DNA of 64,000 nucleotides from Chryseobacterium ginsenosidimutans (GTDB taxonomy: Bacteria; Bacteroidota; Bacteroidia; Flavobacteriales; Weeksellaceae): the NCBI RefSeq assembly GCF_024807225.1, contig NZ_JANUCO010000001.1:4402001-4466000 (forward strand). Reading direction: 5' to 3'. The position numbers were made by a program, and so were the translations under genes. Under the pieces are notes generated by a model. That model saw only the letters and a program-made list of their open reading frames with translations. It was not told where the DNA came from and searched no databases. The first letter of the stretch is position 1; every line of letters begins with the position of its first letter. Shown here one piece after another: positions 35,427 to 44,088 of the stretch.

Positions 35427-36668
35427 ATGCACGAAAACGCATTAATCCCCAATTTATTCAGAACAGAGTACAGGAAAATCGTTTCTGTGCTCTGTTCTAC
35501 ATTCGGTATTAATCACATAGAAATCGCTGAAGACATCGTGAGCGACACCTTTCTTACCGCCACAGAAACCTGGAGCATCAACGGAATTCCCGAAAATCCA
35601 ACAGCTTGGTTGTATACGGTTGCAAAAAATAAGTCTAAAAATTATTTTAAACGGGATTCTCTTTTCCAGCAAAAAATTTCAACTGAGATAAAATATTATT
35701 CCAACGACCGCGAAGAATTTGAAATCGATCTTTCTCCGAAAAATATTAGTGACAGTCAGTTGGCGATGATGTTTACCATTTGTAATCCGTCTATTTCTAA
35801 AGATTCTCAGATTTCTTTAGCTTTAAATTTACTCTGCGGATTCGGAACTCAGGAAATTGCAGATGCTTTTTTAATCAATAAAGAAGTTGTTTACAAAAGA
35901 TTACATCGCGCCAAAGAAAAATTAAAAACAGAAGGCATCAAAATAGAGCAACCTACTATTTCACAGATCAGTACCAATTTAGAAACAGTTCTTACGACGT
36001 TGTATTTGCTGTTTTCGGAAGGGTATTATTCTACTTCGCAAAACACGATTCTCAGACAGGATTTTTGTAGGGAAGCGATTCGGCTGACTTCAATTTTGAT
36101 CGAAAATAAAACAACCAATACTCCTGCTGCGAATGCTTTATTGTCGTTGATGTATTTTCATTCTTCCAGATTTAATGCAAGATTCAACGAAAAAGGAGAA
36201 AGCATTTTGTATGAAGAACAGGACGATAAACTTTGGGACAACGATCTTATTGAAAAAGGAATTGACTATTTAAATCAAAGTGCATCGGGAAATTCTTTAA
36301 CTAAATTTCATCTCGAAGCTGCCATCGCTTTTTGGCACACCAAAAAACAAAATACCGATGAAAAGTGGGAAAATATCCTGCAATTGTACAATCAACTTTT
36401 ACAAATTGAATACTCTCCTATTGCCGCTCTCAACCGTACTTTTGCTTTTGCGAAAGTGAGAGGAAATTCGGCCGCCCTCATAGAAGCTGAAAAATTAAAA
36501 CTTTTGGACAATCCTTTTTATTATTCATTGTTGGGACATCTTTATACAGATATTGATAATCTGAAAGCGAAAGAACATTATGAAAAGGCATTGACATTTT
36601 CAAATTCGAGTTCGGTTTCTGATACGTTGAGAAAGTATATTGAAAAATTAGCCGAAAAGAATACATAA
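35427..36668 (+). CDS. ECF-type sigma factor with long C-terminal extension (ECF42-like)
   Basis: A 413-residue sigma factor. Region 2 is visible near the N-terminus (IEIAEDIVSDTFLTATETW, PTAWLYTVAKNKSKNYFKRD) and region 4 later (LNLLCGFGTQEIADAFLINKEVVYKRLHRAKEKLK). It is followed by a DUF6596 domain and TPR-like helices (TTLYLLFSEGYYSTS, LTKFHLEAAIAFWHTKK, PIAALNRTFAFAKVRGN). This layout plus the YciI neighbour defines ECF42-type factors, which have no anti-sigma factor and are thought to be controlled through the C-terminal extension. Targets probably include its own operon. Confidence 0.92.
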   Translation: MHENALIPNLFRTEYRKIVSVLCSTFGINHIEIAEDIVSDTFLTATETWSINGIPENPTAWLYTVAKNKSKNYFKRDSLFQQKISTEIKYYSNDREEFEIDLSPKNISDSQLAMMFTICNPSISKDSQISLALNLLCGFGTQEIADAFLINKEVVYKRLHRAKEKLKTEGIKIEQPTISQISTNLETVLTTLYLLFSEGYYSTSQNTILRQDFCREAIRLTSILIENKTTNTPAANALLSLMYFHSSRFNARFNEKGESILYEEQDDKLWDNDLIEKGIDYLNQSASGNSLTKFHLEAAIAFWHTKKQNTDEKWENILQLYNQLLQIEYSPIAALNRTFAFAKVRGNSAALIEAEKLKLLDNPFYYSLLGHLYTDIDNLKAKEHYEKALTFSNSSSVSDTLRKYIEKLAEKNT

Positions 36669-36718
36669 TCTCTGAACTTTCAATTGATTTTCATTAAATA
36701 AGGTGTAAATTATTAATG

Positions 36719-36726
36719 TATATTTG
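36719..36726 (+). promoter_or_regulatory. TAnnTTTG-type -7 box before the lipoprotein gene
   Basis: TATATTTG lies 24 bases before the start codon at 36750; no good -33 element is seen. Confidence 0.35.
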
Positions 36727-36749
36727 AATATCACCATACATATTACACC

Positions 36750-37328
36750 ATGAAAAAAATTTTAGCACTTTTCATTACCTTATCAATTCTTTCCTGTGAA
36801 AGTAAGGAAGAAAAAAAAGAAAAATTTCTAAAAGACTTCCGGGAGCAGGCTAAAGAAATGAAAAAAAATCAGATTGATTTATTCTTACACGCAAAACCAA
36901 AATACTTTTCGGCTAAAACAATTAACGGAACTATTTTCAACTCACAAAATTATAAAGGCAAAAATCTCGTCATTTTTATTTACGATAAATCTTATCTAAA
37001 AAAGAGCGAGTCTTACGATATGGCGGAAGAATGCAATACGCTTTATAAAGAATTTAAAGACAATGCAGAATTCATCGGTATTGTAGAAGGATTTATTGAA
37101 AATGAAAAAGAGCTGAAAGATGATCTTAATCAAGCAAATATTCTTTTTGAACAAATCGATAATACAAAATCCTACGACAAATCTGAAAAATTAAATTACA
37201 ACATCTTTTGCAGTCCCGCCAAAATACTTATCGACGTCAATGGAAAAGTTATTCACTCTTCCTGTGGCGGCGGAAATATTACTGAAATTAGCAGAAAATT
37301 GGATAGTATAAAAGTGGCTTCTGAGTAA
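36750..37328 (+). CDS. Lipoprotein with peroxiredoxin/thioredoxin-like domain
   Basis: A 192-residue protein with lipobox ILSC (Cys16). After a Lys/Glu-rich linker it has a thioredoxin-fold pattern: YFSAKTINGTIFNSQNYKGK, NLVIFIYDKS, and AKILIDVNGKVIHSSCGGG near the end, as in AhpC/TSA or TlpA-type proteins. The CxxC site expected after the first strand is missing (IFIYDKSYLKK), so it is unlikely to be a normal disulfide reductase. Location: envelope, membrane anchored. Confidence 0.7.
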   Translation: MKKILALFITLSILSCESKEEKKEKFLKDFREQAKEMKKNQIDLFLHAKPKYFSAKTINGTIFNSQNYKGKNLVIFIYDKSYLKKSESYDMAEECNTLYKEFKDNAEFIGIVEGFIENEKELKDDLNQANILFEQIDNTKSYDKSEKLNYNIFCSPAKILIDVNGKVIHSSCGGGNITEISRKLDSIKVASE

Positions 37329-37351
37329 ATCGAATTTGAAAATAAATAATT

Positions 37352-37380
37352 AAAATGCTCTAATATTTGGAGCATTTTTT
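37352..37380 (+). terminator. Terminator after the lipoprotein gene
   Basis: Stem AAAATGCTC/GAGCATTTT followed by T-rich sequence. Confidence 0.85.
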
Positions 37381-37399
37381 ATTTTTACTAAAAAAACAG

Positions 37400-37522
37400 A
37401 TGGAACAAGATAAAATTCAACTTTTAAAAACAAAGATTCAGGAAGGAATTGATAACGGGATTGCAACAAATTTTGATTCTCAAAAACATCTTGAGCTTTT
37501 GAAAGCTAAAATGAAAAAATAA
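37400..37522 (+). CDS. Very small protein, antitoxin-tail-like
   Basis: A 40-residue frame (MEQDKIQLLKTKIQEGIDNG, then IATNFDSQKHLELLKAKMKK). The pattern of a charged helix, EGIDNGIA and a C-terminal helix resembles the C-terminal half of ParD-type antitoxins (typically ...IQEGLDSG.A..FD...). The usual ribbon-helix-helix N-terminal half is missing. It ends 8 bp before the next gene, which does not look like a toxin. It may be a truncated antitoxin or a small stand-alone protein. Confidence 0.5.
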   Translation: MEQDKIQLLKTKIQEGIDNGIATNFDSQKHLELLKAKMKK

Positions 37523-37530
37523 ATCACAAT

Positions 37531-37815
37531 ATGAAAACAACCATAGAAATTGAAAACGAAACCATTGAATTTGAAAGAAACTGGTTTACAGGAAGTTTCA
37601 CCTACACCATAAACGGAGTAAAGAAAACTTTGGATAGTGCTTTAAATCCGTTCACCCATTTTTCTGTTCATTTATCCAGAGCTTATGAGTTACAAATTGA
37701 GAACTCTATTGTCACAGTTATTAAGACAAGACCATTATTTTTTGCAGGTTTGAGAACACATAATTATAAATTTTATGTAGATAAAAATCTTGTCAAAGAA
37801 ATAGAATCAATGTAA
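37531..37815 (+). CDS. Small hypothetical protein
   Basis: Not recognised. A 94-residue, beta-rich protein (MKTTIEIENETIEFERNWFT, FTYTINGVKKTL, IVTVIKTRPLFFAGLRTHNY, FYVDKNLVKEI) with no signal peptide or long membrane segment. The strand pattern recalls small PH-like or DUF-type folds. It follows the 40-residue frame by 8 bp and may be co-transcribed with it. Confidence 0.55.
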   Translation: MKTTIEIENETIEFERNWFTGSFTYTINGVKKTLDSALNPFTHFSVHLSRAYELQIENSIVTVIKTRPLFFAGLRTHNYKFYVDKNLVKEIESM

Positions 37816-37878
37816 TTATATTTCAAGTGAAACCTCTATTTTAAAACTTCCGAAACAAAATAATAAAATTCAAAAACT

Positions 37879-38319
37879 ATGGCTAAAGCAAACAAAACCA
37901 ACGAAACCGCAGTCAACGTCACCGATTTTATCAACTCATACGTAGAAAAAGATGAAAAGAAAGCAGATAGTTTTCAATTAATCGAACTTTTGGGCAAATG
38001 GTCGGGATTTGAGCCTAAAATGTGGGGACCAACAATCATCGGGTTTGGAAGTTATCATTATAAATACGCAAGCGGACATGAAGGTGACGCGCCTATTATT
38101 GGGTTTTCACCGCGTAAAGCAGAATTTTCACTGTATGTCTATTCTCCGACCAAAGAAAGCGAACCTTTATTAAATGATCTTGGAAAATTTAAAATGGGGA
38201 AAGCCTGTATCTACGTCAAAAAACTGTCTGACATCAATATTGATACTTTAGAAAAAATATGCAAAGCCACCATTACTTATATAAACGAAAATCATGAATG
38301 CGCTTGCAGAGAAAAATAA
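37879..38319 (+). CDS. DUF1801-family protein
   Basis: A 146-residue cytoplasmic protein with the DUF1801 (YdhG-like) pattern: FINSYVEKDEKKADSFQLIELL, then MWGPTIIGFGSYHYKYASGHEGD, IIGFSPRKAEFSLYVY and GKACIYVKKLSDINIDTL. The family is small and of unknown function, often linked by context to stress or DNA uptake. It stands alone, with the FMN riboswitch region following on the same strand. Confidence 0.88.
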   Translation: MAKANKTNETAVNVTDFINSYVEKDEKKADSFQLIELLGKWSGFEPKMWGPTIIGFGSYHYKYASGHEGDAPIIGFSPRKAEFSLYVYSPTKESEPLLNDLGKFKMGKACIYVKKLSDINIDTLEKICKATITYINENHECACREK

Positions 38320-38451
38320 GGTAGCCGATTGTTAATAATTTTCTTCTCCATTTCAAAAAATCTAACGAAATTTACAGTCTGTGCGTTAAATAAAAATCAA
38401 TGAATTAAAGAACAATTTAAACAAAACATACAGTAAAAACTTAAGTATAAG

Positions 38452-38573
38452 TTTTCTTCGGGGCAGGGTGCAATTCCCTACCGGCGGTTACAGTCCGCGA
38501 CTCCTTTTTAACGAAAGGACTGATTTGGTGAAATTCCAAAACCGACAGTTACAGTCTGGATGGGAGAAGAAAA
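38452..38573 (+). promoter_or_regulatory. FMN riboswitch (RFN element) upstream of ribB
   Basis: All RFN conserved blocks are readable: GGGGCAGGGTGCAATTCCC, TACCGGCGGTTACAGTCCGC, a variable arm (CTCCTTTTTAACGAAAGGACTG), GATTTGGTGAAATTCCAAAA, CCGACAGTTACAGTCTGGAT, and a closing P1 stem TTTTCTTC/GAAGAAAA. It senses FMN and, in this position, is expected to control ribB. About 95 bp lie between the element and the start codon, room for an expression platform; no strong terminator hairpin is obvious, so control of translation is possible. Confidence 0.95.
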
Positions 38574-38668
38574 TGGAGCAATCAGTGAGGCTATTTCTAT
38601 GGACTCATTGTGTTGTATTTCATTTCCATGTACCGAAGTGTATTTTAACTTTCAAAAAGTAAAAAAAC

Positions 38669-39319
38669 ATGGAAAAATTAATAGAAAAATTCGGAGCAAC
38701 TCCGAAAGAACGTGTAGAAAAAGCACTTCTTACCTTACAACAGGGAAAAGGCATCCTTTTATTAGACGATGAAAACCGTGAAAACGAGGGCGACATCATC
38801 TTTCCCGCTTCCACGATTACAGAAAAAGACATGGCACTTTTGATCCGCGAATGCAGCGGAATCGTTTGTCTGTGCATTTCGGAAGAGAAAAGCAAACGGC
38901 TGAATCTTCGTCCTATGGTGGAAACCAACAATTCTAAAAATCAAACGGCATTTACGATTTCCATTGAAGCCAAAGAAGGCGTAGAATCGGGAGTTTCGGC
39001 AAAAGATCGTGTAACAACGATTAAAACAGCAGTTGCACAAAACGCAGAAGCCAATCACATTGCAAGTCCCGGACACGTTTTCCCTTTAATTGCTAAAAAA
39101 GACGGTGTTTTTGAAAGACGCGGACATACAGAAGGAAGTGTAGATCTGGTAAAACTGGCAAATCTTGGCGATGATGCCGTACTTTGTGAATTAACCAACG
39201 AAGACGGAACGATGGCAAGACTCCCGGAAATTGTAGATTTCGCAATGAAGAAAGAAATGACCGTCGTATCGATTGAAGATATTTATTCTTACCGAAAAAT
39301 GATGATCAGTCAGAATTAG
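38669..39319 (+). CDS. ribB: 3,4-dihydroxy-2-butanone 4-phosphate synthase
   Basis: Converts ribulose 5-phosphate to 3,4-dihydroxy-2-butanone 4-phosphate and formate in riboflavin synthesis. The 216-residue protein has LLLDDENRENEGDIIFPAS (metal ligands), ECSGIVCLCISEEKS, FTISIEAKEGVESGVSAKDR, SPGHVFPLIAKKDGVFERRGHTEGSVDL and ELTNEDGTMARLPE. It is a stand-alone RibB with no fused GTP cyclohydrolase II domain. It lies directly under the FMN riboswitch, consistent with feedback control as a single gene away from any rib operon. Confidence 0.97.
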   Translation: MEKLIEKFGATPKERVEKALLTLQQGKGILLLDDENRENEGDIIFPASTITEKDMALLIRECSGIVCLCISEEKSKRLNLRPMVETNNSKNQTAFTISIEAKEGVESGVSAKDRVTTIKTAVAQNAEANHIASPGHVFPLIAKKDGVFERRGHTEGSVDLVKLANLGDDAVLCELTNEDGTMARLPEIVDFAMKKEMTVVSIEDIYSYRKMMISQN

Positions 39320-39419
39320 GGTGAAGTTGGTTAGAAGTTGGAAGAAGGAGGCTTGAAGTTATTATGAGATTGCTTATTTTTTCAATAACATCCATCATCC
39401 CACTTCCAACTTCCCTACC
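39320..39419. repeat. Low-complexity GAAGTTGGAAG / CTTCCAACTTCC stretch
   Basis: After ribB the sequence carries GAAGTTGGTTAGAAGTTGGA followed by AGAAGGAGG on one side and CCCACTTCCAACTTCC on the other, a loose inverted repeat. Similar GGAAGCT/GGAAGATGG runs occur near 33911 and 55515. Probably non-coding intergenic repeat. Confidence 0.45.
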
Positions 39420-39524
39420 GAAAATCAAAATATCTAACGCACAGAATCACCACTCAAACATTTGGGTGGTTTTTTATTTATTTTAAATCTCATTAATAAC
39501 AAGTTATGTTTAAATAAAATACAT

Positions 39525-39552
39525 TTTGAATGTCAGTTTTTAATTATCTTTG
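39525..39552 (+). promoter_or_regulatory. Bacteroidota-type promoter before the T9SS-sorted protein gene
   Basis: TTTG (39525-39528), 16 bases, then TATCTTTG (39545-39552), an exact TAnnTTTG match; the start codon follows at 39567. The spacing is slightly short for the consensus. Confidence 0.45.
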
Positions 39553-39566
39553 AATAAAATTTAACC

Positions 39567-40571
39567 ATGAAAACAATTCTACTTTTGTTGCTGACAACTT
39601 ACGGTATCAGCTCAGCTCAAACCACGATTACTAAAGCATTTAACGATCCTATTTCCGGTGAAACGGCAAATTATTTAACCGTAACAGGAACACCGGATAA
39701 CTCTGCTGTGGGAGCAAATACAACGTTTAACAATGCTTCTTTAACATTGGGAGCAGCATCTCCTGCAACCTATTCTGCACCTTTAGCTGCTGAAGTCACA
39801 ACTTTCCCAGGTTCTACCTTGAAGATGGTAGGAAGCGGAAATACTTTCCTATACAAACAATCTGCTTCAAAATTGGAAATCACAGGACTTGTAACTTCTG
39901 ATGCCACTTTGAATTTGTCTGCTAACAACGGAACATTCATTTCTTATCCAGCCGCTTTCGGATATACTGAAACAGATCAGGCACAAGGAACATTCACTTC
40001 GCCTTCTGCAAGTGGTTTATGTAAAGGAACTATTAGTATTTCGGCTGATGCATCAGGAACGTTGGTTTTGGGTTCTTCTACCTATAATAATGTATTGAGA
40101 ATCAAATCTGTTCAGAATTTCAACCTTCATTTACCTAATGATACGAGTTTTGTTTTTCCGATAGGATCCATTGTGAATACGTACTATTCTTATTACGATG
40201 CGACTCATAAATTCCCGTTGTTAACAACGATTCAGACTATCATCAACGTTCCTGTAGCGGGAATCAACAACCAGACTACAAGTGGTGCACAAGCTTTGAA
40301 TCTCTCTACGTTGTCAACAGGAGATCTTGTTGCTAAAAAAGAAGGTCTTATGATTTACCCTAATCCGGCTCAGGATTTTATCCAGTTTAAAGGAGAAACA
40401 GGAAATTATTCAACAGCGAAAATCTATAGCTTAGATGGAAAATTAATTAAAACATCTGATCTGAAATCCGGAAAAGTACAGGTTTCTGATCTTCCTTCTG
40501 CATCTTATTTCATTGAAGTTTCAGGAAAAGATAACAAGAAAACGGAGACTTCGAAGTTTATTAAAAAATAA
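39567..40571 (+). CDS. Secreted protein with T9SS C-terminal sorting domain
   Basis: A 334-residue exported protein: signal peptide ending in GISSAQ, then a Thr/Ser/Gly-rich beta body (NASLTLGAASPATYSAPLAA, TFPGSTLKMVGSGNTFLYKQ), and a type A T9SS sorting domain at the end (LMIYPNPAQDFIQFKG, AKIYSLDGKLIKTSDL, ASYFIEVSGK). It is expected to be carried across the outer membrane by T9SS and attached or released. No catalytic motif; function unknown. Confidence 0.82.
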   Translation: MKTILLLLLTTYGISSAQTTITKAFNDPISGETANYLTVTGTPDNSAVGANTTFNNASLTLGAASPATYSAPLAAEVTTFPGSTLKMVGSGNTFLYKQSASKLEITGLVTSDATLNLSANNGTFISYPAAFGYTETDQAQGTFTSPSASGLCKGTISISADASGTLVLGSSTYNNVLRIKSVQNFNLHLPNDTSFVFPIGSIVNTYYSYYDATHKFPLLTTIQTIINVPVAGINNQTTSGAQALNLSTLSTGDLVAKKEGLMIYPNPAQDFIQFKGETGNYSTAKIYSLDGKLIKTSDLKSGKVQVSDLPSASYFIEVSGKDNKKTETSKFIKK

Positions 40572-40597
40572 AAAGTTACATTTTATCATCAATAATG

Positions 40598-40631
40598 AAT
40601 CCGTCCGGAATTTTTCTGAGCGGATTTTTTG
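40598..40631 (+). terminator. Terminator after the T9SS-sorted protein gene
   Basis: Stem AATCCG/CGGATT with a long loop and a T run; closes the preceding unit before the next gene. Confidence 0.65.
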
Positions 40632-40658
40632 TTGATATTTGTGTTTTAAAATTACATA

Positions 40659-41303
40659 ATGTCAAAACTTTTATTCTTATTTTCTTTGCTTTTATCATCT
40701 CCTATTTTTGGTTGTAAATGTGAAAGTTTAAATATCGAAAAATCCTTTAAAAATGCCGATTTTGTTTTTATAGGAAATATTTATTCCGTGAAGCAGACTC
40801 CTTCAGGATTTAAGACATTACAGAATTTTATTAGCAGTGTAAAAATTGAAAAAATCTTTAAATCAGATAATTACACTGGTTTTTATCAAAATGAAGCTAC
40901 ATTATTTTCATCACAACTTCGGTCATGCGATTATCCTTTTAATAAGGAAGGAAAATATTTGATTTTCGGACATATCGATTCTGATACAGGATTCATTTAT
41001 TCTGAACGTTGCTTTGCTACGGCAGATTTGAGTCTTTTTACATCAAAAGATTTAACACAGCTTGAGAAATTACATGAGAAATTTGAACAGGAATTAAAAG
41101 CAGAAAATAACAAACCTGCAAAAGTTGAAAGTTTAATTGAAGATTCGCCAAATCGTATCATTAATAATTTAAAACTAGAAATCAATACATTACAATTCGA
41201 AAATAAAAATTTAAAATCTATCATTTTTGCGACTTCAATTCTATTCATTTTATTATCAGTTGTGTTAATTATTAAGAGAAGAAAGAATAAAAATTATCAT
41301 TAA
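40659..41303 (+). CDS. Exported TIMP/NTR-like protein with C-terminal membrane anchor
   Basis: A 214-residue protein. The signal peptide ends just before CKCESLNIEKSF, and the N-terminal Cys-x-Cys plus FVFIGNIYSVKQ, LRSCDYPF, EGKYLIFGH and SERCFATADL match the netrin/TIMP-like (NTR) fold pattern seen in bacterial exported proteins. A coiled linker (LKLEINTLQFENKNLKS) and one membrane segment (IIFATSILFILLSVVLIIKR) close the chain. The domain would face the periplasm. No activity is known. Confidence 0.72.
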   Translation: MSKLLFLFSLLLSSPIFGCKCESLNIEKSFKNADFVFIGNIYSVKQTPSGFKTLQNFISSVKIEKIFKSDNYTGFYQNEATLFSSQLRSCDYPFNKEGKYLIFGHIDSDTGFIYSERCFATADLSLFTSKDLTQLEKLHEKFEQELKAENNKPAKVESLIEDSPNRIINNLKLEINTLQFENKNLKSIIFATSILFILLSVVLIIKRRKNKNYH

Positions 41304-41431
41304 AATTCTTTTCATAATCAATTATATCATTCATATTTTTAATAATAACCAAAATTAATATTCACAGCTTCATGATTTTTGCCCGTTTTTTGCTTTTATC
41401 TCAATACCACTAAATTTTAAAATATAAAATC

Positions 41432-42184
41432 ATGAAAAAATATCTCATTCTACTTCCGTGCATTATTTTTTCAGGAATAAAAGCACAAGAGACAGCATCT
41501 GCCGAACCTTCGGAAAAGATGAATATCGTGAAAACGAACGTTACCGCTTATGCCTTCAGAAATATTAATCTGTCTTACGAAAGAGCCTTCACCAATTGGT
41601 TTTCATTAAATATGGGATTCGGAGTGATGCCCGAAGGAAAAGTTCCTTTTATCAATTCTTTTTTGAGTGATGAAGACGAAAAAAGATTTCAGAATCTTGA
41701 GGTAAAATCTTTCAATTTCACTATTGAACCTCGTTTTTATCTTGGCGCAGGATATGGAAAAGGTTTTTACATTGCACCATATTACCGTTATTCAAAAATA
41801 ACCACGAATACGTTTGATTTTTATTACGATTACACTTTCAGTGGCGCAACTTATCAGATTCCTTTGAAAGGTTATGGGAGCGCTCATGGAAACAGCGGCG
41901 GATTGATGGTCGGAGTTCAGTTTTTCTTAACCCGAAGTCAAAATTTGGTACTGGATTTTTGGATTGCAGGAGCACATTACGGATCTGGAAAAGGAGATTT
42001 CACCATGACAAGTGACGTTGTTCTGACTCCCGATATGCAGGCTCAATTGAAAAAAGAAATAGAAGATCTCGACGTTCCTTACGTGAATTACACCGTAGAA
42101 ACCAATGCAAACGGAGCGAGAGTAAAGATAGACGGACCGTGGATTGGCTTTAGAAGCGGATTGTCTTTGGGATATAGATTTTAG
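41432..42184 (+). CDS. DUF3575-like outer-membrane beta-barrel protein
   Basis: A 250-residue exported protein with a signal peptide (FSGIKAQ), then NIVKTNVTAYAFRNINLSYERAF, the start pattern of DUF3575-type proteins. Alternating amphipathic strands follow (SFNFTIEPRFYLGAGYGKGF, FYIAPYYRYSKI, GGLMVGVQFFLTRSQNLVLD) and the chain ends in SLGYRF with a terminal Phe, as for outer-membrane barrels. Function unknown. Confidence 0.78.
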   Translation: MKKYLILLPCIIFSGIKAQETASAEPSEKMNIVKTNVTAYAFRNINLSYERAFTNWFSLNMGFGVMPEGKVPFINSFLSDEDEKRFQNLEVKSFNFTIEPRFYLGAGYGKGFYIAPYYRYSKITTNTFDFYYDYTFSGATYQIPLKGYGSAHGNSGGLMVGVQFFLTRSQNLVLDFWIAGAHYGSGKGDFTMTSDVVLTPDMQAQLKKEIEDLDVPYVNYTVETNANGARVKIDGPWIGFRSGLSLGYRF

Positions 42185-42297
42185 AAAAATTTTATTTGAA
42201 TATTTTTGAAACCGTTCTTTTGGAGAGCCGTTTTATTTTGAATTAAATAGTAAAATTTACGTCTTTCAATTATTCTAAAAATTTATATCTTTCCTTC

Positions 42298-43591
42298 ATG
42301 AATTCATCACAAATCACCACCGCCCAAAGAATCAAAGCCATTGTTGGCGGATCGATAGGAAATTTGGTAGAATGGTATGATTGGTATGCTTATGCGGCAT
42401 TTGCCATTTATTTTTCACATTCATTTTTTCCGAATTCGGATATGACGGCGCAACTTTTAAATACAGCCGGAATTTTCGCTGTCGGATTTCTGATGCGACC
42501 TGTCGGAGGATGGCTTTTCGGGAGTATTGCCGATAGAGTCGGGAGAAAAAAAGCGATGACGCTTTCTGTTTTATTAATGTCCTTCGGTTTCTCTGCTAAT
42601 TGCTTTGACTCCGACTTACAAAACAATCGGCGTTTTAGCACCATTGTTATTGTTAGTTGCAAGATTATTACAAGGATTAAGCGTGGGTGGAGAATACGGT
42701 GTTTCGGCAACGTACCTCAGCGAAATGGCAACTTCAGAACGACGGGGATTCTATTCAAGTTTTCAATATGTAACGCTGATTGGCGGACAATTAATCGCGT
42801 TGGGAATTCAATTGATTTTACAAAAATTATTATTAACGGAAGCTCAGCTCGAAGATTGGGGCTGGAGAATTCCTTTTGTGATCGGAGCTTTACTTTCTGT
42901 AATCGCTTTATATTTAAGAGCAAATCTCCACGAAACAGAAGCTTTTGAAAACAAAAAAGACCTCAACGAAAAGAAAAAAGGTTCCATAAAAGAATTATTA
43001 AAGCATCCGAAAGCACTATTAACCGTTATCGGACTGACTTTAGGCGGAACTTTGGCGTTCTATACTTATACAACTTATATGCAGAAATTCCTGGTGAATA
43101 CGGTTCATCTTACGAAAGAAGAATCTACCCTGATTTCTTTTATTTCATTATTTATTTTTGCTTGTCTGCAACCTGTTTTTGGAGCTTTATCGGATAAAAT
43201 CGGGAGAAGACCGTTACTTTTAGGCTTCGGAATTTTAGGAACAGTATGTACATATCCTTTATTAAATGCTTTAAGTACGACGACTTCAATGTGGGGTGCC
43301 TTCTTTTTAATTATGTCAGCTTTGATTATTGTGAGCGGCTATACATCCATCAACGCGGTGGTGAAGGCTGAACTTTTCCCGTCCGAAGTAAGAGCTTTGG
43401 GAGTCGGGCTGCCTTATGCTTTGACGGTTGCTATTTTTGGAGGAACTGCTGAATACATCGCACTTTGGTTCAAGCAGGCGAATGTGGAACACTATTTCTA
43501 TTGGTATATTACGGCTTGTATTTTCTTTTCATTCGTCGTGTATGCAGGAATGAAAGACACCAAAAAAACATCGACTTTGGATAAAGATTAA
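42298..43591 (+). pseudogene. MFS transporter of the MHS type, frame broken by one extra base
   Basis: About 430 residues when the frames 42298-42948 and 42605-43591 are joined. The first has GGSIGNLVEWYDWYAYAAFA and GGWLFGSIADRVGRKKAM, hallmarks of the metabolite:H+ symporter (MHS) family that includes KgtP, ProP and ShiA. The second has LLQGLSVGGEYGVSATYLSE, RRGFYSSFQYVTLIGGQL and the later LSDKIGRRPLLL. Removing one T from GGTTTCT at 42586-42592 gives MSFGSLLIALTPTYKTIG, the intended reading. Likely substrate an organic acid or osmolyte such as 2-oxoglutarate; not decidable here. Confidence 0.93.
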
Positions 43592-43611
43592 TTTAATTTG
43601 CGAATAAAAAG

Positions 43612-43640
43612 CGGGCGGCTCAGATTCTCTGAGCCGCCCG
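43612..43640. terminator. Strong bidirectional terminator
   Basis: Stem CGGGCGGCTCAGA/TCTGAGCCGCCCG (13 bp) with a 3-base loop between the convergent MFS gene and the small minus-strand gene, flanked by A and T runs. Confidence 0.9.
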
Positions 43641-43649
43641 TTCTATTTT

Positions 43650-43862
43650 TTAGTGATAAGCTTGCTTGAATTTTTCAAGGATATTGTCCAGATTATGTCG
43701 CTGAACATACACACTTTTCACATCTTCATACCTTGGCGACTTATAAAAAACTTCGTGGAAATCCATACTTCCATTCCCTACTTTTACCACTTTTTGTACT
43801 TCGATATTTAATTTTCTCAATTCGTCTGTAAAGACTTGAAATTCATCCTGAATATTTTTCAT
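43650..43862 (-). CDS. Small hypothetical protein
   Basis: Not recognised. A 70-residue, charged protein (MKNIQDEFQVFTDELRKLNI, VVKVGNGSMDFHEVFYKSPR, HNLDNILEKFKQAYH), probably cytoplasmic, with helical ends around a beta segment. It has its own terminator and no close partner; 226 bp of AT-rich sequence without features lie upstream. Confidence 0.6.
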   Translation of the reverse strand: MKNIQDEFQVFTDELRKLNIEVQKVVKVGNGSMDFHEVFYKSPRYEDVKSVYVQRHNLDNILEKFKQAYH

Positions 43863-44088
43863 CTATATTTTTGTATTTAATTAAAAATTACTATTTATTA
43901 TCACACCCTACCATTTTTAAGGGGTAGTGTTTAAATTTAGAATAAAGTTAGTGAATTTTTCAATACAACCATAACATTTCGTTAACATTTTATCAAATTA
44001 ATTAAAAATATCAAACCGATTTAAAACTATTCATACATATTTAATATTTTTGACGTTTATAAAAAATAATACTAAAACTATAGAAACT

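Noticed and set aside
42205..42236. Terminator after the DUF3575-like gene (ACCGTTC...GAGAGCCGTTTT)
   Set aside because: It resembles the other hairpins, but the arms do not pair (ACCG against GCCGT), so it is not supported.
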